Shown here piece by piece: positions 33,587 to 45,749 of a DNA stretch of 49,218 nucleotides. The position numbers and the translations under genes were made by a program. The notes below the pieces were generated by a model. It saw nothing but the letters and a program-made list of their open reading frames with translations. It did not search any database and was not told the origin of the DNA. Positions within the stretch are counted from its first letter, which is position 1; each line of letters opens with the position of its first letter. Origin of the DNA: Neocallimastix lanati (nom. inval.) (Eukaryota > Neocallimastigomycota > Neocallimastigomycetes > Neocallimastigales > Neocallimastigaceae); contig JACVTC010000073.1 in the NCBI GenBank assembly GCA_016946835.1, positions 895,001-944,218 on the forward strand, read 5' to 3'.

Positions 33587-34751
33587 CTTTGATTGATTAT
33601 CCATTTTTTATTTATTTATTTCATAACATTATTATTATTATTAATTATTAATAATTATTAATAATTACATATATAAGACTGTTTTATTTAATTTTTATTT
33701 AATTAATTTTTATTTCACATTTAATATTATTTATATGGATTTAAAGTTACATTTCATTTATTAGCCAATAATTATTAATTGTAAGAGACTGACTAAATGT
33801 AAAGTAGAAATAGTTTGATTTTAGATTAATTTTAGTACTAATGAACTAATTTATTTCTTTATTTTGTTAAAAGTTAAAAATTATTAATAATTCTCACACT
33901 CTCTCAATATTTATTATAATAAAACTGAATCATATTCCATGATGAATGAGCTTATGTATATATATGGGACATTCAATACAAATAATAAAATATATTATGA
34001 TTTATTACATGGTCAAGTATATAAATAAATGAAGACTATTTTTAATTTGTATGCTGAATAAAAATTAGATAATTTATCTTATAAAAAAGAAAAACTTTTT
34101 ACAATAAAAATTCTCTTAAATTACAATATATATATAAATTTATTCAGTATAAATATTATAATTTTTAAATTTTTATATCATAAAAATAAATCATATTGTA
34201 TATTATATTATATTGTTTTTATTTATATTTTTATTTATTATTATGAAATCTTAATACTTTTAATAATTTTTTTTTTGTTAATATACAATTTTACATTAAA
34301 TAACGTTGAAATGTAGTAAGCAAAAAACTAAACAAACAATAACGATTGTTTTTCATTTTTATTATTATTAAATTTTTTATTTTTTTTATATAAATATTTT
34401 TTTTATTGGTATAATTATTAATATAAAATAATATATGATTAAAAAAAATATATTTGTATTGATTATATTATGATAATAAAATATGAATTAATTGTATTCA
34501 TATAACTATTTCAATTTATAATATTGATTTTAATAATTTTTGTTATTAAATACATTTATAAAAAAAAAAGAGTTTTGTCTTTTTTTTCATTTATTTTTTT
34601 ATCATATTAAAAAGATATATTTATAGTTTATTTATTTATTTTATTTTATTTATAAATTAGTAGGCTTATTTAAATTTTATATATTATCAATGTACTTTTA
34701 TATATAGATAACTTTTGGATAAAATATTTTTATTTTTTATCTAATTAATGA

Positions 34752-34827
<76 letters not shown>

Positions 34828-37297
34828 AAATAACAAACATAAAAAAAAAATAAAAAATAAACTTTATTTATTAAAAAAAAAAAAAAAACTAAATATTTTC
34901 ACAATCGATTAAAAATAAATAAAAAATGGTAACTGAAAATTTTATATAAATAGTATCATTTCCCTTGCATTATATTTTTTCTCTATTTTTTCTCTTTTGT
35001 ATTTTTTTTTTTTTCATTTTTTTTTTCATTTTTGTTATCATTATTTTTTTTTCTTGCCTAAAGAAATTACATAGTATATGTAATTTTCTATGTTCTATAA
35101 ATAATATTTCTTTTAATTTTTATATAAATATTCAAAAAAAAAAAAAAAAAAAAACTTTTTAGACATAATTAAAAAACAAAATTTTACATTTTGTATAATA
35201 TATATTTTATTTAAACATTCATTTTATAAAATAAATAATTTAAGATATCAACAATTGAAAAATTGAATTTAATAATCAAATAATTAAAATTGATATTCAA
35301 TTATATATATATATATACAATTTATATTAAAATAAATGTCTATATTTTAAACTTTTTATAAAAAGAAAAAATACTTTTTTTTTTAAAGTAAAAAGGTAGC
35401 ATCCATTTTAAAACAATATAATAAATAAATAAATAAAATAGAACAAATACAAAAACAAAAAGAAAAAACAAAAACAAAAACAAAAAATAAAACAAAACAA
35501 AGAAAACAATAAAAATAGTTAAAGATAAAAAAATAAATTAAGAATATATTATAAAAATAATTAAAATACATTGATATAAATACAATAAATAAAAAAAAAT
35601 ATAAATATTAAATAATAGTATAAAAATATTAAAATAATAATAATAAATTAAAAAAAGTTAAGAATATATACATACAAACAAACAAACAAGCAAACGAACA
35701 CAAGCAAGCAAAATACAAATAAAATTTAATAACAACAAAATAATAATTAAAAAAAAAAAAAATAAAATTAAACAATAAAAATTAAATAAAAATTATATAT
35801 CTAGAATAAGAAAAAAAAATTTATATACTTGAATTTTTAAATTTTATAATATTATTTTTAATATATAATATTCTTTATTAGTAATTGAAATAATTAAAAG
35901 GAATTATATAATAATAATAATATATATTTTTTGATGATTAAATCTTTTTTGTTTTTCATTTTTAAAAAGGCAAAAGAAGATAAATAATAAAAATAAACAA
36001 TAATTTTTACAAATTTTTTTTTTGTATTATAGTTTAATAAACTTTATTTATTATAAATTTTTTTTCAATATATCCCCTATTGAAATTTTTTATATAAATA
36101 AAAATACTAAATTCATTAATAATAGTTATATATTTTATAGAATATTGACTATTAACAATAGAATATAAAAATACTATTATTAAAAAAAAATAGTATATAA
36201 TTAGAATTTAAAAGAAAAAAAAAAACTTGATTCTTCTTTATTAAAAATAGAGAAAAAATAATAATATATTGAAAGGTAAATATATATATATATATATTAT
36301 TTATATTATTAATGATGTGGAACAAAGATGCAATTTTTTTAATTCAAATATATTATAATAAAATATAAAATGGTTAAAATAATAATTAAATAGTAAAATT
36401 TAATATTATTTTTATTAAAATAATAAACAAATAAAAAAAAATATAAAGTATAGTTCAACTTATTTTAATTTGTTGCATTTATAAAGAAAAAAAAGAGATA
36501 GGTAATATAATCAAAAAAAAAAAAGATAATTTAACTTTTAATTAAATTATTATCAATGTAAACTAATCATTAATTAAACTATCTTTGATAGGATTTATTA
36601 TCGATTATTATATTAATTAAAGTTTAGTATTAATTGACAGTTTAAATTTTCAAATAATTTATTTCAAAATAAAAAAAAGAAGAAAAAAAATTAGAATATT
36701 TATAATTAATATAATAATATAAAAATTTAATTTTTTTATTAAATGTTACATTTGTACATTAAATTACATAATCAAAATTAATACGTTACATTAATTTGTG
36801 ATTAATAGTTTTAGCCAATACAAATAATATATTAGATTCATATATAATAGTATAAATAATATATTGAATTTTAAAGGTTTCACAATTCAAAGTTCATTTA
36901 TTAAATATCAAATGTATAATATTATTCTAATATATTATTTATATTTATAATATATATATAATATTAGAATAAAAAATATATACCATAGCATAGTATTTTA
37001 AATATTTAATATGAAATAATAAATATAAACATATAATTATTATAATTATAGATTTAAATATTACAAAGATTATATATATTTTCAATTATTTTTAATATTA
37101 AAACCTATAATAGAAAGTTGAAATAATAAATAATATTTTTTATTTCTTTATTTTTTTATTTTTTTTTTTCATTACTAAAGAAATTATTATTTATACTTAA
37201 TTTTAATTTTCTTTAGGAATTTTAATTTTTTATTTTATTTATTTGTTATATAATTTTTTATTAATTATTATTATTACCTTATGTAGTATTTTTTTAT

Positions 37298-37344
<47 letters not shown>

Positions 37345-38147
37345 ATATTTTAATTATTGTAAAGTACCAAACTTATTTATTGTAATTGATTAATCAAATA
37401 TAAAATATATTAAAAGTAAATTATTATTATTATTATTATATTTTTTATGTTATTAACAATAAAATATTAATGAAATTAAATATTCAATAAACCAATTAAT
37501 CAATAAATATATTAATTATTAATCTCTACAGTAAAAATAAATGATAAATGATGTTAAACAATAATTTTTAAATTTAATATAACTTTTGTAATTTAAACCC
37601 AGTAAAACTTTTATATAAAATAAACCTATATATAATAAATAAATATAAAAACTTTTATATAAAATAGAATAATTTATATAAAAGTATTATTTAAACAATT
37701 TTGAAAAATAACTCTTTATTTTTTGGCTATACCAATAACAATAATAATAAATAATATAAAATTATATAATATATATATATAACTTTATATATATATCATC
37801 TCAATACTAATAAAACAAATCAATACAATATATATATATATATATTTTTTTTGAATAAAAAAATATAAATTGCATCTTTTTTTATTTCCTTTTTTATTTA
37901 TATATAAAAATTAAATTAACAAAGCTATATGTAATAAATCAAAACTAACTTTTTTTTTTTTTTTTTTTGTATACTTTTCAAAGGTTGTTTGACAACAATC
38001 AGAGTAAAATAAAATTTTTATTTTATTTAAGATATTATATATTTCTTTTTTTTTATTTTTTATTTTTTTGGTATACCTAAAAGGAAAGAATATATAATTT
38101 TTTGTTTTAACAAGAAAAGTAAAAAGAATAAAGAATTAATATCTTAT
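29625..38147. other. Gene desert, A/T-rich
   Basis: About 8.5 kb with no convincing ORF, tRNA or splice-bounded exon. There are AAAT arrays at about 31098-31161 and 34749-34826, and poly-T/poly-A tracts (for example 33543-33583, 35132-35153 and 37302-37339). A few slightly GC-richer words appear (for example around 32724-32760), too short to interpret. The right end leads into the PP1-subunit gene. Confidence 0.6.
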
Positions 38148-38215
38148 AATTCAATAATTATATTAATTATAAGAAAATCAATAATTATATTAATTATAAG
38201 AAAATCAATAATATA
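38148..38215 (+). repeat. 27-bp tandem repeat upstream of the PP1-subunit gene
   Basis: A unit containing TCAATAATTATATTAATTA followed by TAAGAAAA occurs twice in full, with partial units on both sides. It sits about 130-190 bp before the start codon, probably in the 5' leader or core promoter. Each unit contains a short TAATTATATTAATTA palindrome. Confidence 0.85.
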
Positions 38216-38336
38216 TCCAATAAAATATATTTCAAGAATATTATATGTAATTCATATTCAATATCAAATTATATTACATTATTACATATTGTATAAATTT
38301 TTTTTATAGTAATAATTTAATAGAAATAAATATAAA

Positions 38337-41300
38337 ATGTCAGTGATTGCAAGCGAATTATCTAATAATCTTGAACCCTTTTTAAGTAAAGTTAGTAAAG
38401 AAAATAGTGTAGAACAAATTGCTATTAGTAGTAATTTATCAAATAGTCTTGGTGGCTTTTTTATTTTTGAACGTGAACCTGTTGGAGCAATTTCATCTTC
38501 ACCACGTTATACCTCAAATACGAATGCGGTTTCTATTCCTTATTCTTCAAAATATCGTAGAAGTTCAAGAATAAGATTAGGAAGTACTAATTCTCCATCA
38601 CCAGCTACTGCTAATGGTAGTATTTCTAGTCAAAGTTTAAAAGAATCTTTGAATAAAACAATTTCTTCAATTATTGAAAATTGTCAAGAAAAAGTTATAT
38701 TACATAATAATTCTCCTTCTTCATCATTTTCTTTCACTAAACATTCGACGATTATATATTCACCATCGAAAACATCAAGTTCCCCTCTTTCATCTACTTC
38801 TAATAAATCTAAGCTTTCTCAAGATAATGTTTTAACAATTAATAAAATAAAGCCAAATTCACTTAGTAAAGAAAGTAAAGCTTCAGAAATCACATTTGGT
38901 CTTAAAAAGAAAGAAATATTATCTAAACTTAGAAAGTCAAGTAGTGATGATACAAATTTAAGAAAAGTTAATATTAGAATTACGAAAGAACAATTATTGA
39001 AGGATAAAGAAATGAAAAATGAACCAAATGATATTAAAATTGAAGTTAAGGAACAAACAAAGAAGGAAGAAATTCAAAAAGATGACATTAAAATTGATGA
39101 TCATTTAAAGGAAGATGTAAAGAAGGAAGACATTATAAATGATGTTCATCTAAAGGATGACATTAAAAAAGGAAATTCTTCAAAGGAAGATATTAAAAAG
39201 GAAATAGTTGAGGAAATTATAAAAAAGGAAAGTAAAACTAACAAGGAAGAAGAGAAAGAGAAGGATTCTCTTGAATCAGAAAATATTAAAAAACCTATTG
39301 AATTGGTTGAAGTGGAAGAAAATATTTCAAAATTAGTTAAAGTAGAGGTTGAAAAATCAGTTGAATTAAAAAAACCGGAGGAACCAGTAAAGCCAGAAGT
39401 ATTCAAAGTTGAAAAGAAGGTAGAAAAGAAGGTAGAAAAGAAAATTGAAAAGAAAATTGAAAAGAAAGTAAAAAGTTCAGAAGAAAGTAAAATTAAATCA
39501 TTAGCCAAGTTAGAAGCTAAAAAGAATAAGGAACTTTTACAAAAGAAGAAATCATCTCATAAGAAAACATTATCACTTCCAAATATATTATTACCTTTAA
39601 CACCTCTTACTGGTATGGATGATGCTAATCCACTTCCGACTGTCAGAAAGAGAAGAAAGTCAGTTAATTTTAGTTCAGATAAATTTAAATCAATTTGCCA
39701 TTTTACTACCACAGATAAACCAGAAAATATTAGAAATTCAAAAATAGAAGTTAAAATAGATGATCCGGAAAGTGATAAGAAAGATAAAGAATTTTCAGAT
39801 CTTCGTAATTATGAAAATGCTTGGTCACCAGTACCAAGAAATGTTATTCATATTCAAAAATTTAAATCTTCTAAAGCTAGACATGTTCAATATGAATTAC
39901 CAGTAAACATTCAATCTTTTAAATTAGTTCGAAGTAATAGTGAAGAAACTGAAGATAAATTAACTTGCTTAAAGGTTACCTTAAATGTTCAAAATTTGAA
40001 TTATGAAAAAAAGGTTGTCATACGTTATACTGTTGATAAATGGAAATCCTTTAAAGAAGTAGAAGCAAAATATGTTAAATGTATTCGTGAAGCCACAAAG
40101 GATGAAGGGGATGGTATAAAAGGTGTTGTAGGTTTAGATCGTTTTGTTGCTCGTATTCAAGTTGGTGATTATTTTGTATTGGAAGAAAAACCGGGTCATA
40201 TTTGTAACTTAAGACCAACTAAGATGCTTTTAGTTGCTCGTTACGAAGTAAATAATAACACCTATTGGGATAATAATGATTTTACAGATTATCATATTGA
40301 ATTAGTTCGTATTAATGCAGGATATGATGTACCAAGAGTATCTAAGCATGGAAAGCCAATTCCATGTCCTGGATGTTGTATGGATGGAAAGCAAAGTAAT
40401 TCTATTGATAGTACAGGAAAAAAAATAAAGAATAATAGACGTACTGTAAGAAAAATTGGTGGTGTATTTGGTAATTTTACTGAAGCTGTTGGTAAAAATA
40501 ATGATCATACTAATTTCATGGCAGATAAAGAAAAGACAAATCTTTATATGGGTATGGATGGTATTGGAAATAAAGATTCTTCTATTTCTGAATCGAAGAA
40601 TTGCAATTCTGCTGTTAAAGAGGTAAAAGTTTTAACAAAAGAACCTCAATCTATTGAAGATGTTGAAACCTCACCAAAGAAGAAAACTATACCTAAAAAG
40701 AAAATGAATTCTTTCGAAAAAATGATGCGTCCAGATTCTTATGGTTTTGGTTGTTCTCCTTCGATGAGTGGAAGTCCAATGTTTTCAATGCTTAACAGTT
40801 ATCCAATAAGTACAACATGTGCTAATTCATCTATTACTACTACTGCTCCTGCTAATTCAACTGTTGCTTCTACTAATACTACCACTACCAATACTACCGG
40901 ACCTATATCAACGAAATCATCTTCAATTTATTCTACTTCTTCTTTATATGGTGGTAATACCACTACTCCTTCAAAATATGATCCACCAGTATCAACTACA
41001 TCATCATTATATCAAAATAGTATGACAGGAATGGGAATGTCATTTTCTTCGTACGGATCGAATTCCAGCTATTCTTCATATGATGTGTCCTCTCATTCAA
41101 AATATGAACTATCTCCATATAATGGTGGTATAAGTTATGATCCATCCGCGTATAGCTCTACCTCGTCCTCCCTATCCTATGCTACTTCTTCATCTAAATA
41201 TAATCCACCCAACGAAGGATATTCTGAAAATAAATTTTCCAAATATGATCCTCCAAACTATTATAATAAATCTTTTTCAAGTCCACTTCCATCTGTAACC

Positions 41301-41615
41301 TCTACATCTAATTTAACCTCAACTCCTTCACCTTATGAACCATCACTTTATGGAAGTGCCTATTCTTCATCAAGTATGTATGATCCTTATGATTCCACAA
41401 GTCATATAAATACCCAATATGGTAACTTTTCTGAATATAATTTTGGAAATAATCTTAAAGAGAAGGCACAAAATAATAAGACACAAGATTATTCCTTATA
41501 TAGTGGCGGTAGACGTTCAAGTTCAAAATATGATATACCATTTTCTACCTATTCTTCATTTGGTGATAATTTTTCAAGTTATTATAGTATAAGTCCATCC
41601 GCAGTTACTTATTAA
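38337..41615 (+). CDS. Glycogen-targeting PP1 regulatory subunit with CBM21 domain
   Basis: A single-exon protein of 1092 residues. A PP1-docking RVxF-type motif, KSVNF, sits at 441-445 within a basic RKRRKSVNF context. A CBM21 domain follows at about 524-656 (FKLVRSNSEE, VIRYTVDKWKSF, LDRFVARIQVGDYF, then the conserved YWDNNDFTDYHIEL). This pairing defines GAC1/PIG-type and PPP1R3-type subunits, which bring PP1 to glycogen to activate glycogen synthase and restrain phosphorylase. Upstream lie a Ser-rich N-terminus and a Lys/Glu-rich region (about 215-400) with tandem VEKK/IEKK repeats. Downstream, residues 690-1092 are Ser/Thr/Tyr-rich, with recurring SKYDPP-like motifs (SKYDPP, SKYNPP, SKYDIP, SKYELS). 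The function is inferred from the two motifs. The ATG follows an A/T-rich leader; no upstream exon was found. Confidence 0.93.
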   Translation: MSVIASELSNNLEPFLSKVSKENSVEQIAISSNLSNSLGGFFIFEREPVGAISSSPRYTSNTNAVSIPYSSKYRRSSRIRLGSTNSPSPATANGSISSQSLKESLNKTISSIIENCQEKVILHNNSPSSSFSFTKHSTIIYSPSKTSSSPLSSTSNKSKLSQDNVLTINKIKPNSLSKESKASEITFGLKKKEILSKLRKSSSDDTNLRKVNIRITKEQLLKDKEMKNEPNDIKIEVKEQTKKEEIQKDDIKIDDHLKEDVKKEDIINDVHLKDDIKKGNSSKEDIKKEIVEEIIKKESKTNKEEEKEKDSLESENIKKPIELVEVEENISKLVKVEVEKSVELKKPEEPVKPEVFKVEKKVEKKVEKKIEKKIEKKVKSSEESKIKSLAKLEAKKNKELLQKKKSSHKKTLSLPNILLPLTPLTGMDDANPLPTVRKRRKSVNFSSDKFKSICHFTTTDKPENIRNSKIEVKIDDPESDKKDKEFSDLRNYENAWSPVPRNVIHIQKFKSSKARHVQYELPVNIQSFKLVRSNSEETEDKLTCLKVTLNVQNLNYEKKVVIRYTVDKWKSFKEVEAKYVKCIREATKDEGDGIKGVVGLDRFVARIQVGDYFVLEEKPGHICNLRPTKMLLVARYEVNNNTYWDNNDFTDYHIELVRINAGYDVPRVSKHGKPIPCPGCCMDGKQSNSIDSTGKKIKNNRRTVRKIGGVFGNFTEAVGKNNDHTNFMADKEKTNLYMGMDGIGNKDSSISESKNCNSAVKEVKVLTKEPQSIEDVETSPKKKTIPKKKMNSFEKMMRPDSYGFGCSPSMSGSPMFSMLNSYPISTTCANSSITTTAPANSTVASTNTTTTNTTGPISTKSSSIYSTSSLYGGNTTTPSKYDPPVSTTSSLYQNSMTGMGMSFSSYGSNSSYSSYDVSSHSKYELSPYNGGISYDPSAYSSTSSSLSYATSSSKYNPPNEGYSENKFSKYDPPNYYNKSFSSPLPSVTSTSNLTSTPSPYEPSLYGSAYSSSSMYDPYDSTSHINTQYGNFSEYNFGNNLKEKAQNNKTQDYSLYSGGRRSSSKYDIPFSTYSSFGDNFSSYYSISPSAVTY

Positions 41616-42582
41616 GGAAATTAAAAAATAAAATAAAAAGAAAAAAACAAATAAATACATAAATTATATATATATATGTATTTTTTTTTCTAAATTTTTA
41701 TTTTTATTTTCCTTTTTTTTTTTTTATTATTTTTATTTTTTTTTTTTAATTCTTTCTTATCTTTTCATATTCTTTTAATTATTAAATTATATATATATAT
41801 ATATATGAAAAGTAAAGTAAAGGTAAAAAAAAAAAAATTATATTAATTTACTGTCACGTTTTACAGAATATTATAATTATTATTTTATTTTTAATTTTAA
41901 TATTTTATATTTTAATATTTTATTATTATATTTTATTATTAGTATATTTTATTATTTTATATCATAATGAGAGAAAAAAATTTTTGATTAAATATAAATA
42001 AATCAATTAAATATATACATGAAGAAAGAAAGAAAAAGAAAGAAAGAAAGAAATTAAGAGAAAAAAAAAAAAAAAAAAAAAAAAAAAAACAAGAAAAAAT
42101 AATAAAAGAAGAAAAAAATAATTAAAACAAAACTGAAAAAAAAAAAATAAAAATAAACCAAGAAAAACATAGTATAAAAATAAAATAAAAAATAAAATAT
42201 ATAATAATAATATATAGAATATAGAATTTAGAATATAAAATATAAAATATAAAATAACAATATAATAAAATAAAATAAAATAATAATTATAATATAAATA
42301 TAAATATAAATATAAATATAAATATAATACATACAATAATTAAATTACTAAATTTGCTTTTTTTTTTTTAAAAAAAAATATTTTGTCCGGTCCGATTAAA
42401 TTGAAATTAAAATAAATAATAATAATAATCATAATAATAATAATAATAAAAGAAAGAAAAAAAAAAAAAAAAATTTAGAGAAAAAAAAAAAAAATCAATT
42501 TATATACATGTGTATATATATATTCTTTTATATGTGTATGTGTATGTGTATGTGTGTGTATTTTATCCCACTACTTCTATTA

Positions 42583-42618
<36 letters not shown>

Positions 42619-42726
42619 AATATATATATATATATATATATAATGCTTTTTGATAAAATTTTTAAAAAATTGTGATATGGTGTAGATATTGGAAATTAGA
42701 AATTTTTTTTTAAAAAAAAAAAAAAA
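41616..42726. other. 3' region of PP1-subunit gene and low-complexity spacer
   Basis: Poly-A and poly-T runs, (AAAG)n near 42020-42055, (AATATA)n near 42290-42325 and a TGTATG/TGTGTG patch near 42530-42560. No ORF with coding character was seen. Confidence 0.6.
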
Positions 42727-43163
42727 GGTTGTGGTGGTCTCTTTGTAGACGATCGTCTTTACTTATGGGTACCATCACCATTTTTTTTTTTTTTTTTTTT
42801 TTTTAACGGCAGCAAACTTGTTTCATCTTTATTAATTAAATATTTGATAAAATACATGTAATAAAATAATAAAAAAAAAAAAAAGATAAAAAAATAAACA
42901 AAAAATAAAACACAAAATAAAAATAAAATAAAATAATGGTATAATATATTCTAGTTTCATTTAATTAATATTTGTAAGACTTCACAAGGGCATTATTATA
43001 CTGAAGTATAATAATTAAATTTTTGACTTCGCAATGTTAATCATAATTTTAAGATACAAAATTATGATCTTCATTGGTTGCGCTAGCCCTGCTGGTCTGT
43101 CTTTCACCACCAACTGAAACTAAAAATGAACACTATCCTCCTTTGTCTTTGTAATTTAACATA

Positions 43164-43165
<2 letters not shown>
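42727..43165. other. GC-richer islands, possible short exons or structured RNA
   Basis: Three islands stand out from their poly-A/T surroundings: about 42727-42782, 42804-42841 and 42975-43165. On the minus strand 43132-43049 reads as 27 codons ending in a stop (GGERQTSRASATNEDHNFVS), after possible acceptors (TAG at 43133, CAG at 43114). Minus-strand pieces SKDDRLQRDHHN and NKDETSLLPL occur in the others. The same DNA also forms two perfect hairpins: ATTATTATAC-TGAA-GTATAATAAT at about 42992-43015, and ATCATAATTTT with its complement around 43040-43069. An Sm-like AAATTTTTGA lies between them. The two readings are incompatible and I could not choose. No known snRNA or snoRNA sequence matched from memory. 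Confidence 0.4.
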
Positions 43166-43217
<52 letters not shown>

Positions 43218-43262
43218 AAAAGAAAAAATTAATGTAAAATTAAATATAAAACTTTATCATAT

Positions 43263-43332
<70 letters not shown>

Positions 43333-43732
43333 CAAAATACTTTTAATTTCAATATTAATAAATAAAAATATTACATATATATTTTATATATTGCTATTTT
43401 CTTTATTATTATTATTTTATTTTTTATTTTTTATTTTATTTTATTTTTATTATATAAATGTATCTGTACTTTTTTTTTTTTTTTTTTTTTTTTCCAAAAA
43501 AAAAAAAAAAAAGTGTATGAATTATTTTATTATATATTCTTAAATAATAACAATAATACAAAAATAGAATAAAAGAAAAAAAAAAAAAAAAGGGTAACAT
43601 GGTAAAAAGAAAATTTTTAATAAATAAGAAAAAAAAAATATTTTTTTTTTATTCTCTTCTAAAATAAAATAGTAAAAAGTATATAATAAATGATATAAAT
43701 GATAGTTTATTTTTTTTTTAATAGTTTTTTAT

Positions 43733-43795
<63 letters not shown>

Positions 43796-44176
43796 CTTTT
43801 TCTTTTTCTTTTTTGGAAAAAAGAAAAAAAAAAGTAAATGCAAGAAATAATATTTGTTTATTATATATTAAAAAATTTATGAGTGATGATAATAAGGATA
43901 TATATAAGTAAAAAAAAAAAAAAAAAAAGGTGATAGAATTATTTTTTATTTTTTTAAAGCATATTTTCCCATCTTTTTTTTTTTTTTTTTTAAAAAAAAA
44001 AATATTGAATTTATATAAATATTGGTTAAAAATACTATATATATATTTCATATTCGCCTAATATGATAAATTATTCTTTTTTTTTTCTTCTTTTTTAATT
44101 CTTTTAGGAATTAATAGAAACTGGATATCTTCTTTTTTTTTTTGGTTTTAATATTTTCGTCTATATTTATTTATTT
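43166..44176. other. Poly-A/poly-T-rich spacer
   Basis: Long homopolymers dominate (A at about 43170-43215; T at about 43299-43332, 43470-43493 and 43734-43795). The short open frames across them are artefacts of the homopolymers. A possible exon-like patch ends at about 43910 (MSDDNKDIYK, plus strand), too short to call. Confidence 0.5.
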
Positions 44177-44398
44177 TTATGACATATCCATACTATTATC
44201 TAAATAGTCAGAGTTTATTTTTTGTCTTCCAACCATTGGATATAATTCATAGTTATATTGACAGAATGGGCTAACACAAGAAGGAAGGAAATTAGGAACG
44301 TTTGGCGAAGGTGAAGAAGAAGTAGAAGGGCTACCCTTTGGTATAATTGGCATGGCGTTTAAAGTTAAAGATTGAAAATGATTTTGTAATTCTTCCAT
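44177..44398 (-). CDS. Small hypothetical protein or first exon, 73 codons
   Basis: The ORF reads MEELQNHFQSLTLNAMPIIP, then a Ser/Pro-rich stretch, then SPFCQYNYELYPMVGRQK and SDYLDNSMDMS. It is GC-richer than its surroundings and has balanced composition, unlike the repeat-derived frames nearby. An in-frame stop lies four codons before the ATG, so the start is well placed. A GTATGG donor-like site occurs at about 44192, after codon LDN plus one base. Its phase would fit the CAG acceptor at 43114, so this could be the first exon of a spliced gene ending at 43049. No family was recognised. Confidence 0.5.
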   Translation of the reverse strand: MEELQNHFQSLTLNAMPIIPKGSPSTSSSPSPNVPNFLPSCVSPFCQYNYELYPMVGRQKINSDYLDNSMDMS

Positions 44399-45712
44399 GG
44401 GAGTTGCTTATATAGTTTTATATATATAAATGATTAAAAAAAAAAATAATAAATAAACTTTTTTTTTTTCTTTATTCTATAAAAGGAATATAACTAATAT
44501 CCTATAATAATTATAATAAAAAATATATAATAATATTATATTAGTATTATTTTTATTTTCATTTATTTTCCAAAAAAAAAAAAGCTTTTGTTAGTTTTTA
44601 TATTAAAGATATCAATTAATGGTTAATTTATTTATTAATTATTCTTTTTTTTATTATTATTATTATAGGTAATAAATATATTGTATCAAAAATAAATATA
44701 GATATAATAATCTAAAAAAATTAAGAACTAAATAAATATATATATCACTGAACATTATATTGTAACAATGTAACATAATATTTACCTTTTATTCTTTTAA
44801 TACTATAGATCTCTTCTAAAAAAAAATACGATATATAATATTTTTTTTTTTGTATTATTTTTTTAAACTTCCTTCTTTATTCTTATATATTATTTTTAAT
44901 ATTTAATAATAAAATAAATAAAAAAATAAAATTTTTAATATTATTTTATTATTTATTAGTAATATATTAAATATAATGATATAAAATAAATAAAAAAAAA
45001 TTAAAAACTAAAAATAAAAAGTTTAAACTCTTTTTATTTTTAAAGTTTGAATATATATTTTTTTAAAATAAAATACAATATAATTAATTTTATATATTTC
45101 AATATATTTTAATATATGAAGTTTACGAGACTTTTTTTATTTTGGTATATTCAAAATTAATTTTTTTTCATTTCAAAATGATAAAATTTTCAGATGATAA
45201 TTTAATTACAAAATATTACAAAATAGTTTATACAATATAAATAATATATTATTATTAAATGGTAAATATTATTGTAATATATTAAATAATATATTATAAA
45301 ATGATGAAATATATCATTTATTTATTAATTAAAATTATAAAATGATGACAAAAAAATTAATAAATTTATTCTATTTATCTAAATAAATAAATTGAATAAA
45401 TAATAGAAATAATTAAATAATAAATAATGGAATATTAAATAATTAAATAATTAAATAATTAAATAATAAATAATTGAATAATTAAGTAATAAATAATAAA
45501 TAATAAGTAATAAATAATTGAATAATTAAGTAATAAATAATAAATAATAAATAATAAATAATATATAATTAAATGATAAATGATAAATAATAAATAATAA
45601 ATTAATAAAAATATTATGATGGCAAATATTTAGTAATAAATAATCAATAATAAATATTATTCTTTAAGTGTTATTAATAAAATAATAATAAATAATAATA
45701 ATAATAATAATA

Positions 45713-45749
<37 letters not shown>

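Noticed and set aside
42828-43165. Spliceosomal snRNA (U1, U2, U4, U5, U6) or U3 snoRNA at the GC-richer island
   Set aside because: An Sm-like site and hairpins are present, but the hallmark sequences of each RNA (5' splice-site-pairing, branch-site-pairing, loop 1, ACAGAGA and box A) are missing.
43699-44051. Poly-F/poly-K ORFs around 43.7-44.0 kb and 42007-42336
   Set aside because: They are homopolymer and simple-repeat translations with no supporting composition.
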